A stretch of 64,000 nt of DNA from an uncultured Litoreibacter sp. (GCA_947494645.1 CANLVO010000001.1:2294001-2358000), one strand, 5' to 3'. Positions 34,348-43,387 are shown, numbered from the stretch's first letter. A program made the numbers and translations. The notes: generated from the letters alone by a model not told the origin.

Positions 34348-35034
34348 CTATGTTTCTTCGAAGAAGTTGGCGTTGCTGGCCAGTATCCGTTCGATGGTCT
34401 GATCGAGCCGGGACAGGTGAACCACGCTGGCGGCAATCGCGGTCTCGGCATTATGGGCCTTGATCGCCTCTGCGATCTTGCGGTGGTCATCCAGCAGATC
34501 GGGCAGGCGTTGTTCTTTGTCGCGACCCAAGAGGCAGAGGCGGTCGATCTTGGCTTTCTCTTGCTGGATCACCTCGAACGCGTAGTCGGTCTTGGCGATC
34601 GTGCAGATGGTCTTGTGGAACTCGAAGTCCAACTTTCCAAAGGCCACAACGTCGCCGCTGCTTACAGCCGCCTCCTGCAGCAGCAGCGCCGCGTCAAGCT
34701 GGGCCGCGCCCGTGGTGTCACAATGGGCTGCCGCACAACGCACGACTTCCTTTTCGACACTGGCGCGGACGAACCGCGCCTTTTCGATCTGGCGGAAGGA
34801 AAACCTGCGCACCTCAGTCGCGCGTTGCGGACGGATCAGAAGCAAATCGAGATTTGCAAGCCGGCTGAACGCGTCACGTACAGGCTGCCGTGACACGCCG
34901 AACTGGGCCGCGACCTCGGCCTCAGAAAGGCGGTCTCCGGGCTTGAGTTTCAGCGTGACGATCTGCTCATGCAGATGATCAAACACATCGTCGACGCTGG
35001 TGCGCCGCGTGGTCGTCAATGTCACCTCTGCCAT
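34348..35034 (-). CDS. GntR-family (FCD-type) regulator of the uronate/alginate locus
   Basis: A 228-residue regulator. Winged helix: AEVAAQFGVSRQPVRDAFSRLANLDLLLIRPQRATEVRRFS; then an FCD domain with DFEFHKTICTIAKT. It resembles the regulator at 61818-62486 over its whole length (SRQPVR-x-AF-x-RL-x-N-x-DLLLIRPQ-x-ATEVR; LSRLDQTI), so the two are paralogues. The ATG at 35034 is chosen because the domain starts immediately; an open frame continuing upstream would run into the operator. It probably controls both the leftward gntR-MATE-manD unit and the rightward alg operon from the sites at 35087-35132. Confidence 0.88.
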   Translation of the reverse strand: MAEVTLTTTRRTSVDDVFDHLHEQIVTLKLKPGDRLSEAEVAAQFGVSRQPVRDAFSRLANLDLLLIRPQRATEVRRFSFRQIEKARFVRASVEKEVVRCAAAHCDTTGAAQLDAALLLQEAAVSSGDVVAFGKLDFEFHKTICTIAKTDYAFEVIQQEKAKIDRLCLLGRDKEQRLPDLLDDHRKIAEAIKAHNAETAIAASVVHLSRLDQTIERILASNANFFEET

Positions 35035-35086
35035 AAGAAAGCCCCTCGTTTGAGCCGTAAGTCGCATGTTTCCTAACAGAATACAA

Positions 35087-35132
35087 ACTAGTATACCAGA
35101 CTGGTATTCTAGTAGAACACCTAGTATACCAG
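35087..35132. promoter_or_regulatory. Operator with three GTATACCAG-type half-sites between gntR and algS
   Basis: ACTAGTATACCAG (35087-35099) and CTGGTATTCTAGT (35101-35113) form an inverted repeat of 13-base arms with one mismatch. A third copy CTAGTATACCAG lies at 35121-35132. The core GGTATACC resembles the known ExuR/UxuR operator of enterobacteria. The arrangement suggests two dimers or a dimer plus a half-site controlling divergent transcription. Confidence 0.8.
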
Positions 35133-35202
35133 TTCGTGACGGCTGAGAATCAGTCGGGGACGAGCGGAGGCACCGCGTCGAACGGTGCACGTGGGAGGGA
35201 CA

Positions 35203-36279
35203 ATGGCTGGCGTAAATCTGTCTGGCATTACCAAGCGTTATGGCGCTGTTCAGGTTGTTCATGGGATTGACCTGGACGTTGACGAAAAAGAGTTTGTCGT
35301 CCTTGTCGGGCCATCGGGCTGCGGGAAGTCCACCACGTTACGCATGATCGCGGGCCTTGAGGAAATATCCGAAGGCGATCTGGAAATTGATGGCCGCCGC
35401 ATGAACCGGGTCGCGCCAAAAGATCGCGATGTGGCGATGGTGTTTCAGAACTATGCGCTCTACCCGCATCTCAATGTCGCCGACAACATGGCCTTTGGGC
35501 TGCGCATCCGCCGGATGCCCAAAGACGAGATCGCGACGACCATCGCCGAGACCGCCGCAATTCTTGGATTGACTGATTATCTTGAGCGCCGCCCCGCTGA
35601 TCTGTCCGGCGGCCAACGTCAGCGCGTCGCCATGGGGCGCGCTATTGTGCGTCACCCGAAAGTCTTCTTGTTCGACGAGCCCCTTTCGAACCTTGATGCC
35701 AAACTGCGCACCCAGATGCGGGCGGAGATCAAACGTCTGCACAACCGCCTTGGTGTGACTTCGGTTTATGTGACCCATGATCAGGTCGAGGCGATGACAC
35801 TGGCGGACCGTATTGTCGTTATGAATGACGGGCGGATCGAACAGGTCGGAACCCCGATGGAGCTGTTCAACAACCCCGCCAATACCTTTGTCGCGGGCTT
35901 CCTTGGGTCGCCGCCGATGAACCAGATGAAGGCGCGACTGACAGAAACGGGTGCTCAGGTGGGCGGCTCGGAGATCCAGCTTGGGCGGCCCATGAACGGC
36001 CATGCCGGGCGGGACGTGATCATCGGCATACGGCCCGAGCATGTCACGCTGCAACCCGGTGACCAGACGACTGCCTTGCCGATCAGCTTGGACCTTGTTG
36101 AACCGCTGGGCTCTGAGGCGCTGCTGCACGCCCGGTTCGGCGAAAGCGAGGTTGTCTTCAAGGCAGAGACCCACGGCAATATCGCACATCTGCAAGGCGT
36201 GACCGAAGTCCATGTCCCTGCCCCGCTGGTCAAGGTTTTCGATGCGGAAACCGGCCTCGCGTTGAGCCTGGAGCGCTAA
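35203..36279 (+). CDS. algS: ABC importer ATPase, AlgS/MsmK/UgpC type
   Basis: A 358-residue ATPase with Walker A GPSGCGKST, Q-loop MVFQNYALYPHLNVADN, signature LSGGQRQRVAMGRAIV and Walker B VFLFDEPLSNLDAKLR. A C-terminal TOBE-type domain follows (IGIRPEHVTLQPGD). This is the sugar-importer ATPase type. GGGAGG precedes the ATG at 35203. It is the first gene of algS-M1-M2-Q-PL15-SDR-kdgF, three bases before algM1. The symbol follows the Sphingomonas alginate importer, by context. Confidence 0.88.
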   Translation: MAGVNLSGITKRYGAVQVVHGIDLDVDEKEFVVLVGPSGCGKSTTLRMIAGLEEISEGDLEIDGRRMNRVAPKDRDVAMVFQNYALYPHLNVADNMAFGLRIRRMPKDEIATTIAETAAILGLTDYLERRPADLSGGQRQRVAMGRAIVRHPKVFLFDEPLSNLDAKLRTQMRAEIKRLHNRLGVTSVYVTHDQVEAMTLADRIVVMNDGRIEQVGTPMELFNNPANTFVAGFLGSPPMNQMKARLTETGAQVGGSEIQLGRPMNGHAGRDVIIGIRPEHVTLQPGDQTTALPISLDLVEPLGSEALLHARFGESEVVFKAETHGNIAHLQGVTEVHVPAPLVKVFDAETGLALSLER

Positions 36280-36282
36280 GCC

Positions 36283-37296
36283 ATGGTGGACCGCAACACT
36301 GGCATCGGAGGCACCCCTGTAGAAGAGGTTGTGGTCGAGGCCAGTGAGGCGCTCCGCGACCGTGCCAAATCCTACACGCCTGATTCAAGCTGGGCCCGGA
36401 CGGTCGACCACTTCAAGCGCGAATGGCAGCTTTATGTGATGCTCGCGCCGACAATCATCTGGTTTCTGGTCTTCCTCTATAAACCCATGTACGGGCTGCA
36501 GATTGCCTTCAAGGATTACTCGATTTTCCGAGGTGTTGCGAACAGCCCTTGGGTCGGGCTGGAGCATTTTCAGGTGCTGTTCTCAAATGACCAGTTCATC
36601 CGCGCCGTCTGGAACACGATCAAGATCAGCGCGCTTAACCTGATCTTCGGCTTCCCCGCGCCCATCATTCTTGCACTGATGTTCAACGAGATCTTGCACG
36701 CGACCTTCAAGAAAACCGCGCAAACCATTGTGTACCTGCCGCATTTCATCTCGTCGGTGATCATTGCAGGTATCGTCATTACCGCCTTTGCCCCGACCGG
36801 CGGCATCGTGAACATTATCCTTGGCTGGTTCGGCGTGGACTCGATCTACTTCCTGACGCGCCCCGAATGGTTCCGGCCGATCTTTGTGGGCACCGGCATC
36901 TGGCAGGAGGCGGGTTTCGGCTCCATCGTGTTCCTGGCCGCCATCGCGGGTGTGAACCCGTCGCTTTATGAAAGCGCCGTGGTCGATGGCGCAAACCGAT
37001 GGCAGATGATGTGGAAGATCACCATACCGTCGATCCTGCCGACCATCCTGATCATGCTGATCATCCGCATCGGCAACATCATGGAAGTGTCGTTCGAGCT
37101 GGTCATCCTGCTGTACCAGCCTGCGACCTACGAGACCGCGGATGTGGTGAATACGTGGATTTACCGTCAGGGGCTGCAATCGGGTCAGTACGATCTCGCC
37201 GCCGCTGCCGGGCTGTTCAACGCCCTTGTTGCCTTCGTTCTGGTGATGACCGCGAACACGCTGTCGCGCCGCTATTCTCAAACGTCGCTGTGGTAA
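36283..37296 (+). CDS. algM1: ABC importer permease, AlgM1/LplB type
   Basis: A 337-residue inner-membrane protein with a cytoplasmic N-terminal extension of about 50 residues and six or so hydrophobic segments. GPAPIILALMFNEI-like (FPAPIILALMFNEIL) and the EAA loop YESAVVDGANRWQMMWKITIPSILPTILIM match the LplB/AlgM1 group, which imports large oligosaccharides. It starts three bases after algS. Confidence 0.88.
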   Translation: MVDRNTGIGGTPVEEVVVEASEALRDRAKSYTPDSSWARTVDHFKREWQLYVMLAPTIIWFLVFLYKPMYGLQIAFKDYSIFRGVANSPWVGLEHFQVLFSNDQFIRAVWNTIKISALNLIFGFPAPIILALMFNEILHATFKKTAQTIVYLPHFISSVIIAGIVITAFAPTGGIVNIILGWFGVDSIYFLTRPEWFRPIFVGTGIWQEAGFGSIVFLAAIAGVNPSLYESAVVDGANRWQMMWKITIPSILPTILIMLIIRIGNIMEVSFELVILLYQPATYETADVVNTWIYRQGLQSGQYDLAAAAGLFNALVAFVLVMTANTLSRRYSQTSLW

Positions 37297-37310
37297 GGGA
37301 GGGCTAGCCG

Positions 37311-38192
37311 ATGATGAACTGGAACCTCTATTCCCGCGGCGACAAGTTCTTCGCCATCGTGGTGTCCATCCTCGTCGGCATGTTCACCGTCGCGACGCTC
37401 TATCCGTTTATCTACATCGCGGCGGTTTCGTTCAGCTCGGGCTTTGCAGCGCAGGCGGGCAAAGTGGTGCTGACCCCAATCGACGCGACCATCGAGGCCT
37501 ACGGCTACATCCTTTGGGACAAGCAATTCTGGATATCGTACCGCAACACGTTCATCTACACGATTGGCGGCACGATCATGAGCCTCGCGTTCATCATCCC
37601 CGGGGCCTATGCGCTGTCGCGCAGGCAACTCAAAGGCCGGCGGTTCTTCAATCTCTTCATCGCCTTTACCATGTGGTTCAACGCCGGGTTGATCCCGTTC
37701 TTTCTGAACATGCGCGACCTGAACATGCTCGACAGCATGTTTGGCATTATCCTGGCTTTCGCGGTCAACGCCTTCAACATCATCTTGCTGCGCAACTTCT
37801 TTGAATCGATCCCGCAAAGCTTCGAAGAAGCTGCCCGCATGGACGGCGCGAATGACTTCGAGGTGCTCTGGAAGGTTTTCGTTCCGCTCTCCAAACCCGC
37901 CATCGCGACGATCACCCTGTTCTGCATCGTGTCGCGCTGGAACGGGTTCTTCTGGGCCATGGTGCTGCTGCAAAGCGAAGAGAAAATCCCGCTGCAGGTT
38001 TTCCTGCGCCACACCATCGCAAAACTGAGTGACGACGACGAGTTTGCCATCGTGCAGACCGCCGCCGGGTTCAGCGCCGAGACCGTGACCGCCGCAATCA
38101 TCGTTTGTTCGATCATCCCTGTGCTGATCGTCTACCCGTTCATTCAGAAATACTTCGAGAAGGGCATCCTGCTCGGAGGTGTGAAGGAATAA
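37311..38192 (+). CDS. algM2: ABC importer permease, AlgM2/LplC type
   Basis: A 293-residue inner-membrane protein with the LplC-group motifs GAYALSRRQLKGRRFFN, NAFNIILLRNFFESIPQSFEEAARMDGANDFEVLWKVFVPLSKPA (split here across about residues 150-200) and the C-terminal ending FEKGILLGGVKE. The family length is about 290-300. It forms a heterodimer with AlgM1. Starts with ATG-ATG at 37311/37314. Confidence 0.88.
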   Translation: MMNWNLYSRGDKFFAIVVSILVGMFTVATLYPFIYIAAVSFSSGFAAQAGKVVLTPIDATIEAYGYILWDKQFWISYRNTFIYTIGGTIMSLAFIIPGAYALSRRQLKGRRFFNLFIAFTMWFNAGLIPFFLNMRDLNMLDSMFGIILAFAVNAFNIILLRNFFESIPQSFEEAARMDGANDFEVLWKVFVPLSKPAIATITLFCIVSRWNGFFWAMVLLQSEEKIPLQVFLRHTIAKLSDDDEFAIVQTAAGFSAETVTAAIIVCSIIPVLIVYPFIQKYFEKGILLGGVKE

Positions 38193-38219
38193 TTTCAAGG
38201 CTTTCAAAGGGAGGACACC

Positions 38220-39779
38220 ATGAAAAAACTGAGCCTTACTGCGGCCATTCTGGCCACCACCGCGATGGCGACGCCATCGTTTGCCGATGGGCATCTGCGT
38301 ATTGTGGATGAGCCATTGGAGCTGACAATCCAAATGAACCACGCCCGCTACCCGATCTATGAGGAAGATTGGCCGGTCGAGCAGGTTGCCCGCGAATTGA
38401 CGGGTATTCACCTGAAGAACGACACTGTCGGTGCCAACATGCGGACCGACGAGAACACCGGTCGGACCGAGGCGCTGAACCTGATGCTTGCTGGCGGGGC
38501 CATTCCCGACATCGTGGGTTCCAGCCGGATCCGCGACTTCGTCAACCAATATGGTCCTGAAGGCGCGTTCATTCCCTTGAATGACCTGATTGCCGAGCAT
38601 GCGCCCAACATTGCGGCGTATTACGCGACACGTCCCGACATTGAGGCGGCTGTGAAGGCGTCCGATGGTCAGATGTATTACATCCCTTATCTGCCCGACG
38701 GCAAATATGGTCGGGCATACTGGATCCGCACTGACTGGCTGGATGCGCTTGGTCTGGAGATGCCTGAGACAGTCGACGAGTACGAAGCCGTTCTGCGCGC
38801 GTTCAAAACCCAAGACCCCAACGGCAATGGCCTTGACGACGAAGTGCCATTTTTCGCCCGCCAGTGGCCAGAGCTTATCCGCCTCGTCACCTTGTGGGAC
38901 GGTCGCGCGCATGGATCTGACACCTATCACGACTTCCTCGTTGAGGATGGCAAGATCGGCCATGGCTATCTGGGCGAAGGCTACCGCGATGGGATCGCAA
39001 ACCTTGCGCGTTGGTATTCTGATGGTCTGATCGACGCGGAGATCTTCACCCGCGGGTCTTCCGCACGTGACTTCCTGCTGTCGGAAAACCTTGGCGGCTC
39101 GACCCATGACTGGTTCGCGTCCACCTCGGGCTACAACCGCCTGTCATCGGAAATCGACGGGTTCGAGTTCAAGGCCTTTGCACCGCCAGCTTCCCCATCC
39201 GGGCGCCGTATCGAAGAGCATCGCCGCATTCTGGTGAAGCCTGACGGTTGGGCCATCGGCCACACCAACGAGCATGTTGTCGAGACGATCAAGTATTTCG
39301 ACTTCTGGTTTACCGAGGAAGGCCGCCGCTTGGCCAACTTTGGGGTAGAAGGTCAGCACTATGACATGGTCGACGGCAAACCGATCTTCAAGCAGGAGTT
39401 CCTTGATGCGGGGCCGGTCAACCGGTCGCTCTATCAGGTCGGCTCGCAGCTTCAGGGCCGTGGCTACTTCCAGGATTACAACTATGAAATCCAGTGGAGC
39501 AATGAATTCGCTCTGGAAGGGATCGCGCTCTATGACGAGGGCGATTACCTGATCCCTGACTTCCTGGGCGTGGCTTTCACGGCTGATGAGCAGAAGGTCT
39601 ATGACCGGACATGGGGCACCATTCGTGACTTCATGCTGGAGCGTCAGCAGTCCTGGATCCTTGGCAGCGGCGACGTCATGGCTGACTGGGACGGCTATAT
39701 TGCCCAGCTCGATTCCATGGGCATGCAGGAGCTGCTTGAAGTGATGCAGTCTGCCTATGACCGCCAATACGGCGGCTAA
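38220..39779 (+). CDS. algQ: Oligosaccharide-binding protein, AlgQ type with calcium site
   Basis: A 519-residue periplasmic protein with a signal peptide (LTAAILATTAMATPSFA). D199-x-N201-x-N203-x-L205-x-D207-E208 (DPNGNGLDDEVP) has the exact spacing of the EF-hand-like calcium site of Sphingomonas AlgQ1/AlgQ2, which bind alginate oligosaccharides, and the length matches theirs. Tryptophan-rich stretches such as AYWIRTDWLDALG are typical of the ligand cleft. The calcium site also occurs in related binding proteins for other glycans, so the ligand is inferred from the PL15 and KdgF genes downstream. A hairpin follows the stop codon. Confidence 0.87.
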   Translation: MKKLSLTAAILATTAMATPSFADGHLRIVDEPLELTIQMNHARYPIYEEDWPVEQVARELTGIHLKNDTVGANMRTDENTGRTEALNLMLAGGAIPDIVGSSRIRDFVNQYGPEGAFIPLNDLIAEHAPNIAAYYATRPDIEAAVKASDGQMYYIPYLPDGKYGRAYWIRTDWLDALGLEMPETVDEYEAVLRAFKTQDPNGNGLDDEVPFFARQWPELIRLVTLWDGRAHGSDTYHDFLVEDGKIGHGYLGEGYRDGIANLARWYSDGLIDAEIFTRGSSARDFLLSENLGGSTHDWFASTSGYNRLSSEIDGFEFKAFAPPASPSGRRIEEHRRILVKPDGWAIGHTNEHVVETIKYFDFWFTEEGRRLANFGVEGQHYDMVDGKPIFKQEFLDAGPVNRSLYQVGSQLQGRGYFQDYNYEIQWSNEFALEGIALYDEGDYLIPDFLGVAFTADEQKVYDRTWGTIRDFMLERQQSWILGSGDVMADWDGYIAQLDSMGMQELLEVMQSAYDRQYGG

Positions 39780-39790
39780 ACAAACTCCCG

Positions 39791-39822
39791 AAAGTGGGCG
39801 GCATATCTGTGTCGCCCACTTT
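39791..39822 (+). terminator. Terminator-like hairpin inside the alg operon
   Basis: AAAGTGGGCG (39791-39800), a 12-base loop, CGCCCACTTT (39813-39822), then a short pyrimidine run. The perfect 10-bp stem lies just after the binding-protein gene and probably acts as a partial terminator or 3' stabiliser, keeping the binding protein more abundant than the enzymes downstream. Confidence 0.75.
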
Positions 39823-39854
39823 TCTATCTACTGACTTACAGGACGATTTCACCG

Positions 39855-42176
39855 ATGCCAGGCGACGCACTCACTTTGCTTGACGAACCAAGAGCCGGAA
39901 AACTGACGATCCAGTATGCGCCCGACGCGGAAACCGATATTGTCGAGAACCCACCGCGCTTCACATGGCTGCCTGTCATCGACGAAGGCGCGTCATATGT
40001 GCTGCGCATCTCGACCGACGCGTCTTTCCCCGCCAAGGCCACGCAGGTCTTTGAAAACGTCCCCTTGAACTTCTTTACCCCTGACGCGCCGCTTTCCGCT
40101 GGAGCGCATCACTGGGCATACGCGACGTGGGATCCCAAAGCGGGCAAGCCCACCAGCGGCTGGAGCGCCACACGCAGCTTTACCGTACCCGAGAACTTGC
40201 CCGAAACGCCCCTGCCCCGCCGCGACGTGCGGCTCGCGAAGGTCGAAATGGGACACCCGCGCTTGTGGCTCACACCTGACCGGCTTGCTGACTTCAAGAA
40301 GGCAGTTAAAAAGGACGCCGATTATTGCTCTTGGTCGACCTTCTACGAGAAATCCGTGCGTCCTTGGATGGAGCGGGAAGTTTACAAGGAACCGGCAGGC
40401 TACCCCAACCACACCCGCACTGCGCCTGTTTGGCGGCAAACCTACATTGACCTGCAAGAGGTCTGGTACGCTATCCGGCACCTCGCCATTGGCGGCAAGG
40501 TCACAGACGACGCCAAAATGACCGCGCAGGCCAAAGAGTGGCTCTTGGAGACCGCGTCATGGGACCCGATGGGGGTCACCTCGCGCTCTTACACCGACGA
40601 ATGGGCCTACCGGGTCTGCAACGCGCTGGCCTGGGGGTACGACTGGCTTTACAACGATCTGTCCGTGGACGAGCGGGCCATGGTCCGCGCAGCCCTTCTG
40701 GAACGCACCCGCGACATTGCCGAACATGCGATCCTGAACGCCAAGATACATCTGTTCCCTTATGACAGCCATGCCGTCCGCTCTGTGTCGCTGACACTGA
40801 TCCCGGCCTGCATCGCGTTGTTGGAAGACGGCGAGGAGGACGAAGTCCGCGACTGGCTCAACTACTGCATCGAATTTCTCTACACCGTCTATTCCCCTTG
40901 GGGAGACAGCGACGGCGGTTGGGCCGAGGGCGCGCAATACTGGATGATGGGCATGGCCTATCTCATTGACGCAGCCAACCGGCTGAAAAGCTATACCGGT
41001 CTTAATCTTTACCAGCGGCCTTTCCTGCAAAACACCGGCGACTTCCCTCTGTTTTGCAACGCCCCCAACACGCGTCGGGCTTGCTTTGGCGATGACAGCG
41101 CGCTGGGCGATTTGCCCGCCATCAAAACCGGGCTCAACATGCGCCAACTGGCGGGTGTTACAGGCAAGGGCGCATACCAGTGGTATTGCGATGAAAACCT
41201 GCGCACCAACCCCGGCACCGAAGGCGCGTTCTACAATTGGGGCTGGTGGGACACTCATTTTGACGAGCTGGTCTTTCAAACCGACTTCCCTGTGGTCGAC
41301 GCCACCCCGCCCGAAGGTGGCCTGCGCCACTTCAAGGGAATCGGTTGGGTCGGCGTGCAGCACGCGATGGCGGACCCGGACCGCCATATCCAGTTTGTTT
41401 TCAAATCTTCGCCCTTCGGGTCCATCAGCCACAGCCATGGCGACCAGAATGCCTTCTGCATGTCGGCCTACGGCGAGGACCTTGCGATCCAATCGGGCTA
41501 TTACGTCGCTTTCAATTCTTCGATGCACCGCAACTGGCGGCGGCAAACCAAGTCGAAAAACGCCATTTTGATCAATGGCAAAGGCCAATATGCCGAGAAA
41601 GACAAGACCAAGGCGATGGCGGCAACGGGCAAGATTTTGGCCGCCGAGGAACGCGAAGACCATGTCTTCATACACGGCGACGCCACCGCCGCCTATCAAA
41701 GCCTGTCCCCAGAAGTCACACGGGTCGAGCGCGAGATCTACTTTGTCCGAAATGACTATTTCGTTGTGGTTGATAGCGTTGATGCGAGCGAACCGGTGAC
41801 GTTGGAATGGTTGCTGCACGCCAATGCTCCGTTCGAGCTGGGCAAGACCTCCTTCCGCAACAGTGGCGAGCGGGCAGGTTTTTACGGTCAGGTCGTTTGG
41901 TCAGAGGCGGGCAAGCCGACACTCGAGCAGGAAACCGGTTTTCCTGACGTTGATCCGGCAGATTATGAAGGGCTGCATGTCAGCAGCTTTTTGACCGCAA
42001 AATACCCGGCGGCAACCCGTCATCGCATCGCGACCTTGCTGGTGCCTTACAAGCTGGACGCGCCCAAACGTATTTTCAACTTCATCGACGATCAGGGCTA
42101 CGACGCTGACCTCTATTTCACTGATGCAGATGAGAACACGTTCAAGGTCGTACTCAAGAAATTCGCCAAGACATGA
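39855..42176 (+). CDS. Exolytic oligouronate lyase, polysaccharide lyase family 15 type
   Basis: A 773-residue soluble protein without signal peptide, so it acts in the cytoplasm on imported oligomers. The N-terminal ~115 residues form a beta-sandwich domain, then an alpha-barrel and a heparinase II/III-like beta domain. Residues R194, H306 (YDSHAVRS), Y362 (GAQYWMM) and H528 (SHSHGDQNAF) sit at nearly the same numbers as the catalytic residues I recall for the Agrobacterium PL15 alginate exolyase Atu3025 (R199, H311, Y365, H531), and the length is close to its 776. It would release unsaturated monouronate. Related family members act on heparin-like substrates, so alginate is likely, not proven. 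Confidence 0.85.
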   Translation: MPGDALTLLDEPRAGKLTIQYAPDAETDIVENPPRFTWLPVIDEGASYVLRISTDASFPAKATQVFENVPLNFFTPDAPLSAGAHHWAYATWDPKAGKPTSGWSATRSFTVPENLPETPLPRRDVRLAKVEMGHPRLWLTPDRLADFKKAVKKDADYCSWSTFYEKSVRPWMEREVYKEPAGYPNHTRTAPVWRQTYIDLQEVWYAIRHLAIGGKVTDDAKMTAQAKEWLLETASWDPMGVTSRSYTDEWAYRVCNALAWGYDWLYNDLSVDERAMVRAALLERTRDIAEHAILNAKIHLFPYDSHAVRSVSLTLIPACIALLEDGEEDEVRDWLNYCIEFLYTVYSPWGDSDGGWAEGAQYWMMGMAYLIDAANRLKSYTGLNLYQRPFLQNTGDFPLFCNAPNTRRACFGDDSALGDLPAIKTGLNMRQLAGVTGKGAYQWYCDENLRTNPGTEGAFYNWGWWDTHFDELVFQTDFPVVDATPPEGGLRHFKGIGWVGVQHAMADPDRHIQFVFKSSPFGSISHSHGDQNAFCMSAYGEDLAIQSGYYVAFNSSMHRNWRRQTKSKNAILINGKGQYAEKDKTKAMAATGKILAAEEREDHVFIHGDATAAYQSLSPEVTRVEREIYFVRNDYFVVVDSVDASEPVTLEWLLHANAPFELGKTSFRNSGERAGFYGQVVWSEAGKPTLEQETGFPDVDPADYEGLHVSSFLTAKYPAATRHRIATLLVPYKLDAPKRIFNFIDDQGYDADLYFTDADENTFKVVLKKFAKT

Positions 42177-42218
42177 CACCCGGGCGCTGATCCGGGCAGA
42201 TAATAGGGAAGGAAGACT

Positions 42219-42962
42219 ATGAAACTCGCAGGACAAAGCGCCATCGTCACCGGCGGTGGCCGCGACATCGGGCTGGCCGTTGCCAAGACGCTGGCAGCTG
42301 AAGGGGCTTCGGTTGCCATCAACTATTTCTCCAGCGGTGACGGGGCTGACGCAGCCGTGGCCGAGATCACCGGAAATGGCGGCAAAGCATTCGCGATGCA
42401 GGGCGATCTGACCAAACAGGCCGACGTCGATGCCTTGGTGGCAAAGACGGTCGCAGATTTTGGCGGCATCAACGTGCTGGTCAACAATGCCGGCGGTCTG
42501 GTGGAGCGCAAGAAGATCGGCGAAATGTCCGACGATCTGTGGCACACGGTGATGGAGCTGAACCTCACCAGCACCTTCCGTATGACGCGGGCCTGCTTGG
42601 CCCATATGACGTCCGGCGCAATCGTCAATCTAGCCAGCCAAGCGGGCCGTGACGGCGGCGGGCCGGGTGCGGTGGCGTATGCGACGTCAAAGGGCGCAGT
42701 TATGACAATGACACGTGGCCTTGCGAAGGAGCTTGGCCCCGACATTCGCGTCAACGCCCTGTGCCCTGGCATGATCGACACCGACTTTCACAATGTCCAC
42801 ACGCCTGATGCCGGTCGGCGCGGGTTCGAGGCGAACGCGCCCTTGAAACGCCAGGGCCACACCGATGACACCGCCAATCTGGTGCTGTTTCTGGCAACAA
42901 ATGATAGCGCCTTCATGACCGGCACGAATATCGACATAAATGGCGGCATGCTGTTTTCCTGA
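42219..42962 (+). CDS. SDR oxidoreductase, probable DEH (unsaturated uronate) reductase
   Basis: A 247-residue short-chain dehydrogenase: cofactor motif TGGGRDIG near residue 11, NNAGG, catalytic S-Y-K (NLASQ, AYATSK) and the C-terminal NINGGMLFS-type ending DINGGMLFS. In Agrobacterium the gene beside the PL15 lyase encodes an NADPH-dependent reductase turning 4-deoxy-L-erythro-5-hexoseulose uronate into 2-keto-3-deoxygluconate; the same order lyase-SDR here supports that role. It lies 42 bases after the lyase. Confidence 0.82.
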   Translation: MKLAGQSAIVTGGGRDIGLAVAKTLAAEGASVAINYFSSGDGADAAVAEITGNGGKAFAMQGDLTKQADVDALVAKTVADFGGINVLVNNAGGLVERKKIGEMSDDLWHTVMELNLTSTFRMTRACLAHMTSGAIVNLASQAGRDGGGPGAVAYATSKGAVMTMTRGLAKELGPDIRVNALCPGMIDTDFHNVHTPDAGRRGFEANAPLKRQGHTDDTANLVLFLATNDSAFMTGTNIDINGGMLFS

Positions 42963-42981
42963 TCAAACGCGAGGTATTGAT

Positions 42982-43293
42982 ATGACCGAGTTTCCAGTCA
43001 TCGCATCTGGTGAGAACGTCACCCGTCAGGTTCTGGCCGATCACCCGGACCTGATGGTGGTCGCTTTCAATTTCGAGCAAGCAGGTGCCGAGGGTGCGTT
43101 GCACAACCATCCGCATGTTCAATCCACCTTTGTTTCTAGCGGTCGCTTTCTCTTCACGCTGGGAGACGAAAAACGCGAGGTCGGTCCGGGGGACAGTTTT
43201 GTCATCAACTCCGGCCTAACTCACGGTTGCGTATGCCTTGAGCCCGGAACCCTCATCGACAGCTTTGCCCCTCGGCGGGACGACTTTCTTTAG
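42982..43293 (+). CDS. kdgF: KdgF-type cupin (unsaturated uronate ring opening)
   Basis: A 103-residue cupin with metal-ligand pattern LHNHPHVQSTFVSSG (H41, H43, H45 or Q47) and the second motif with H81 (GLTHGC). The ending DSFAPRRDDF matches KdgF proteins, which convert 4,5-unsaturated monouronates from pectin or alginate into linear ketonised forms. GAGGT precedes the ATG at 42982. It is the last gene of the alginate operon, completing lyase-KdgF-reductase. Confidence 0.88.
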   Translation: MTEFPVIASGENVTRQVLADHPDLMVVAFNFEQAGAEGALHNHPHVQSTFVSSGRFLFTLGDEKREVGPGDSFVINSGLTHGCVCLEPGTLIDSFAPRRDDFL

Positions 43294-43370
43294 GGCAAAA
43301 GAAGGCGAGACCAGCGCGCCGCGCAATTGCCGCACGCTTGAGGTCAGAATCTCCTGAATTTAGGATGCTG

Positions 43371-43387
43371 TGACCAGTTGCTGGTCA
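43371..43387. promoter_or_regulatory. Perfect palindrome upstream of the molybdoenzyme gene
   Basis: TGACCAG-TTG-CTGGTCA lies in the 346-base gap between kdgF and the molybdoenzyme gene (43294-43639). The rest of that gap shows no gene. It could be an operator, perhaps for the IclR regulator, or a weak hairpin after kdgF; it has no T run. Confidence 0.45.

Noticed and set aside
37278-39107. A 609-codon open frame antisense to algM2 and algQ
   Set aside because: It mirrors two clearly coding genes; long antisense frames are common in high-GC DNA. The same applies to those at 3452-4405, 6822-7841, 8111-9217, 12041-13063, 13063-14166 and 40557-41819.
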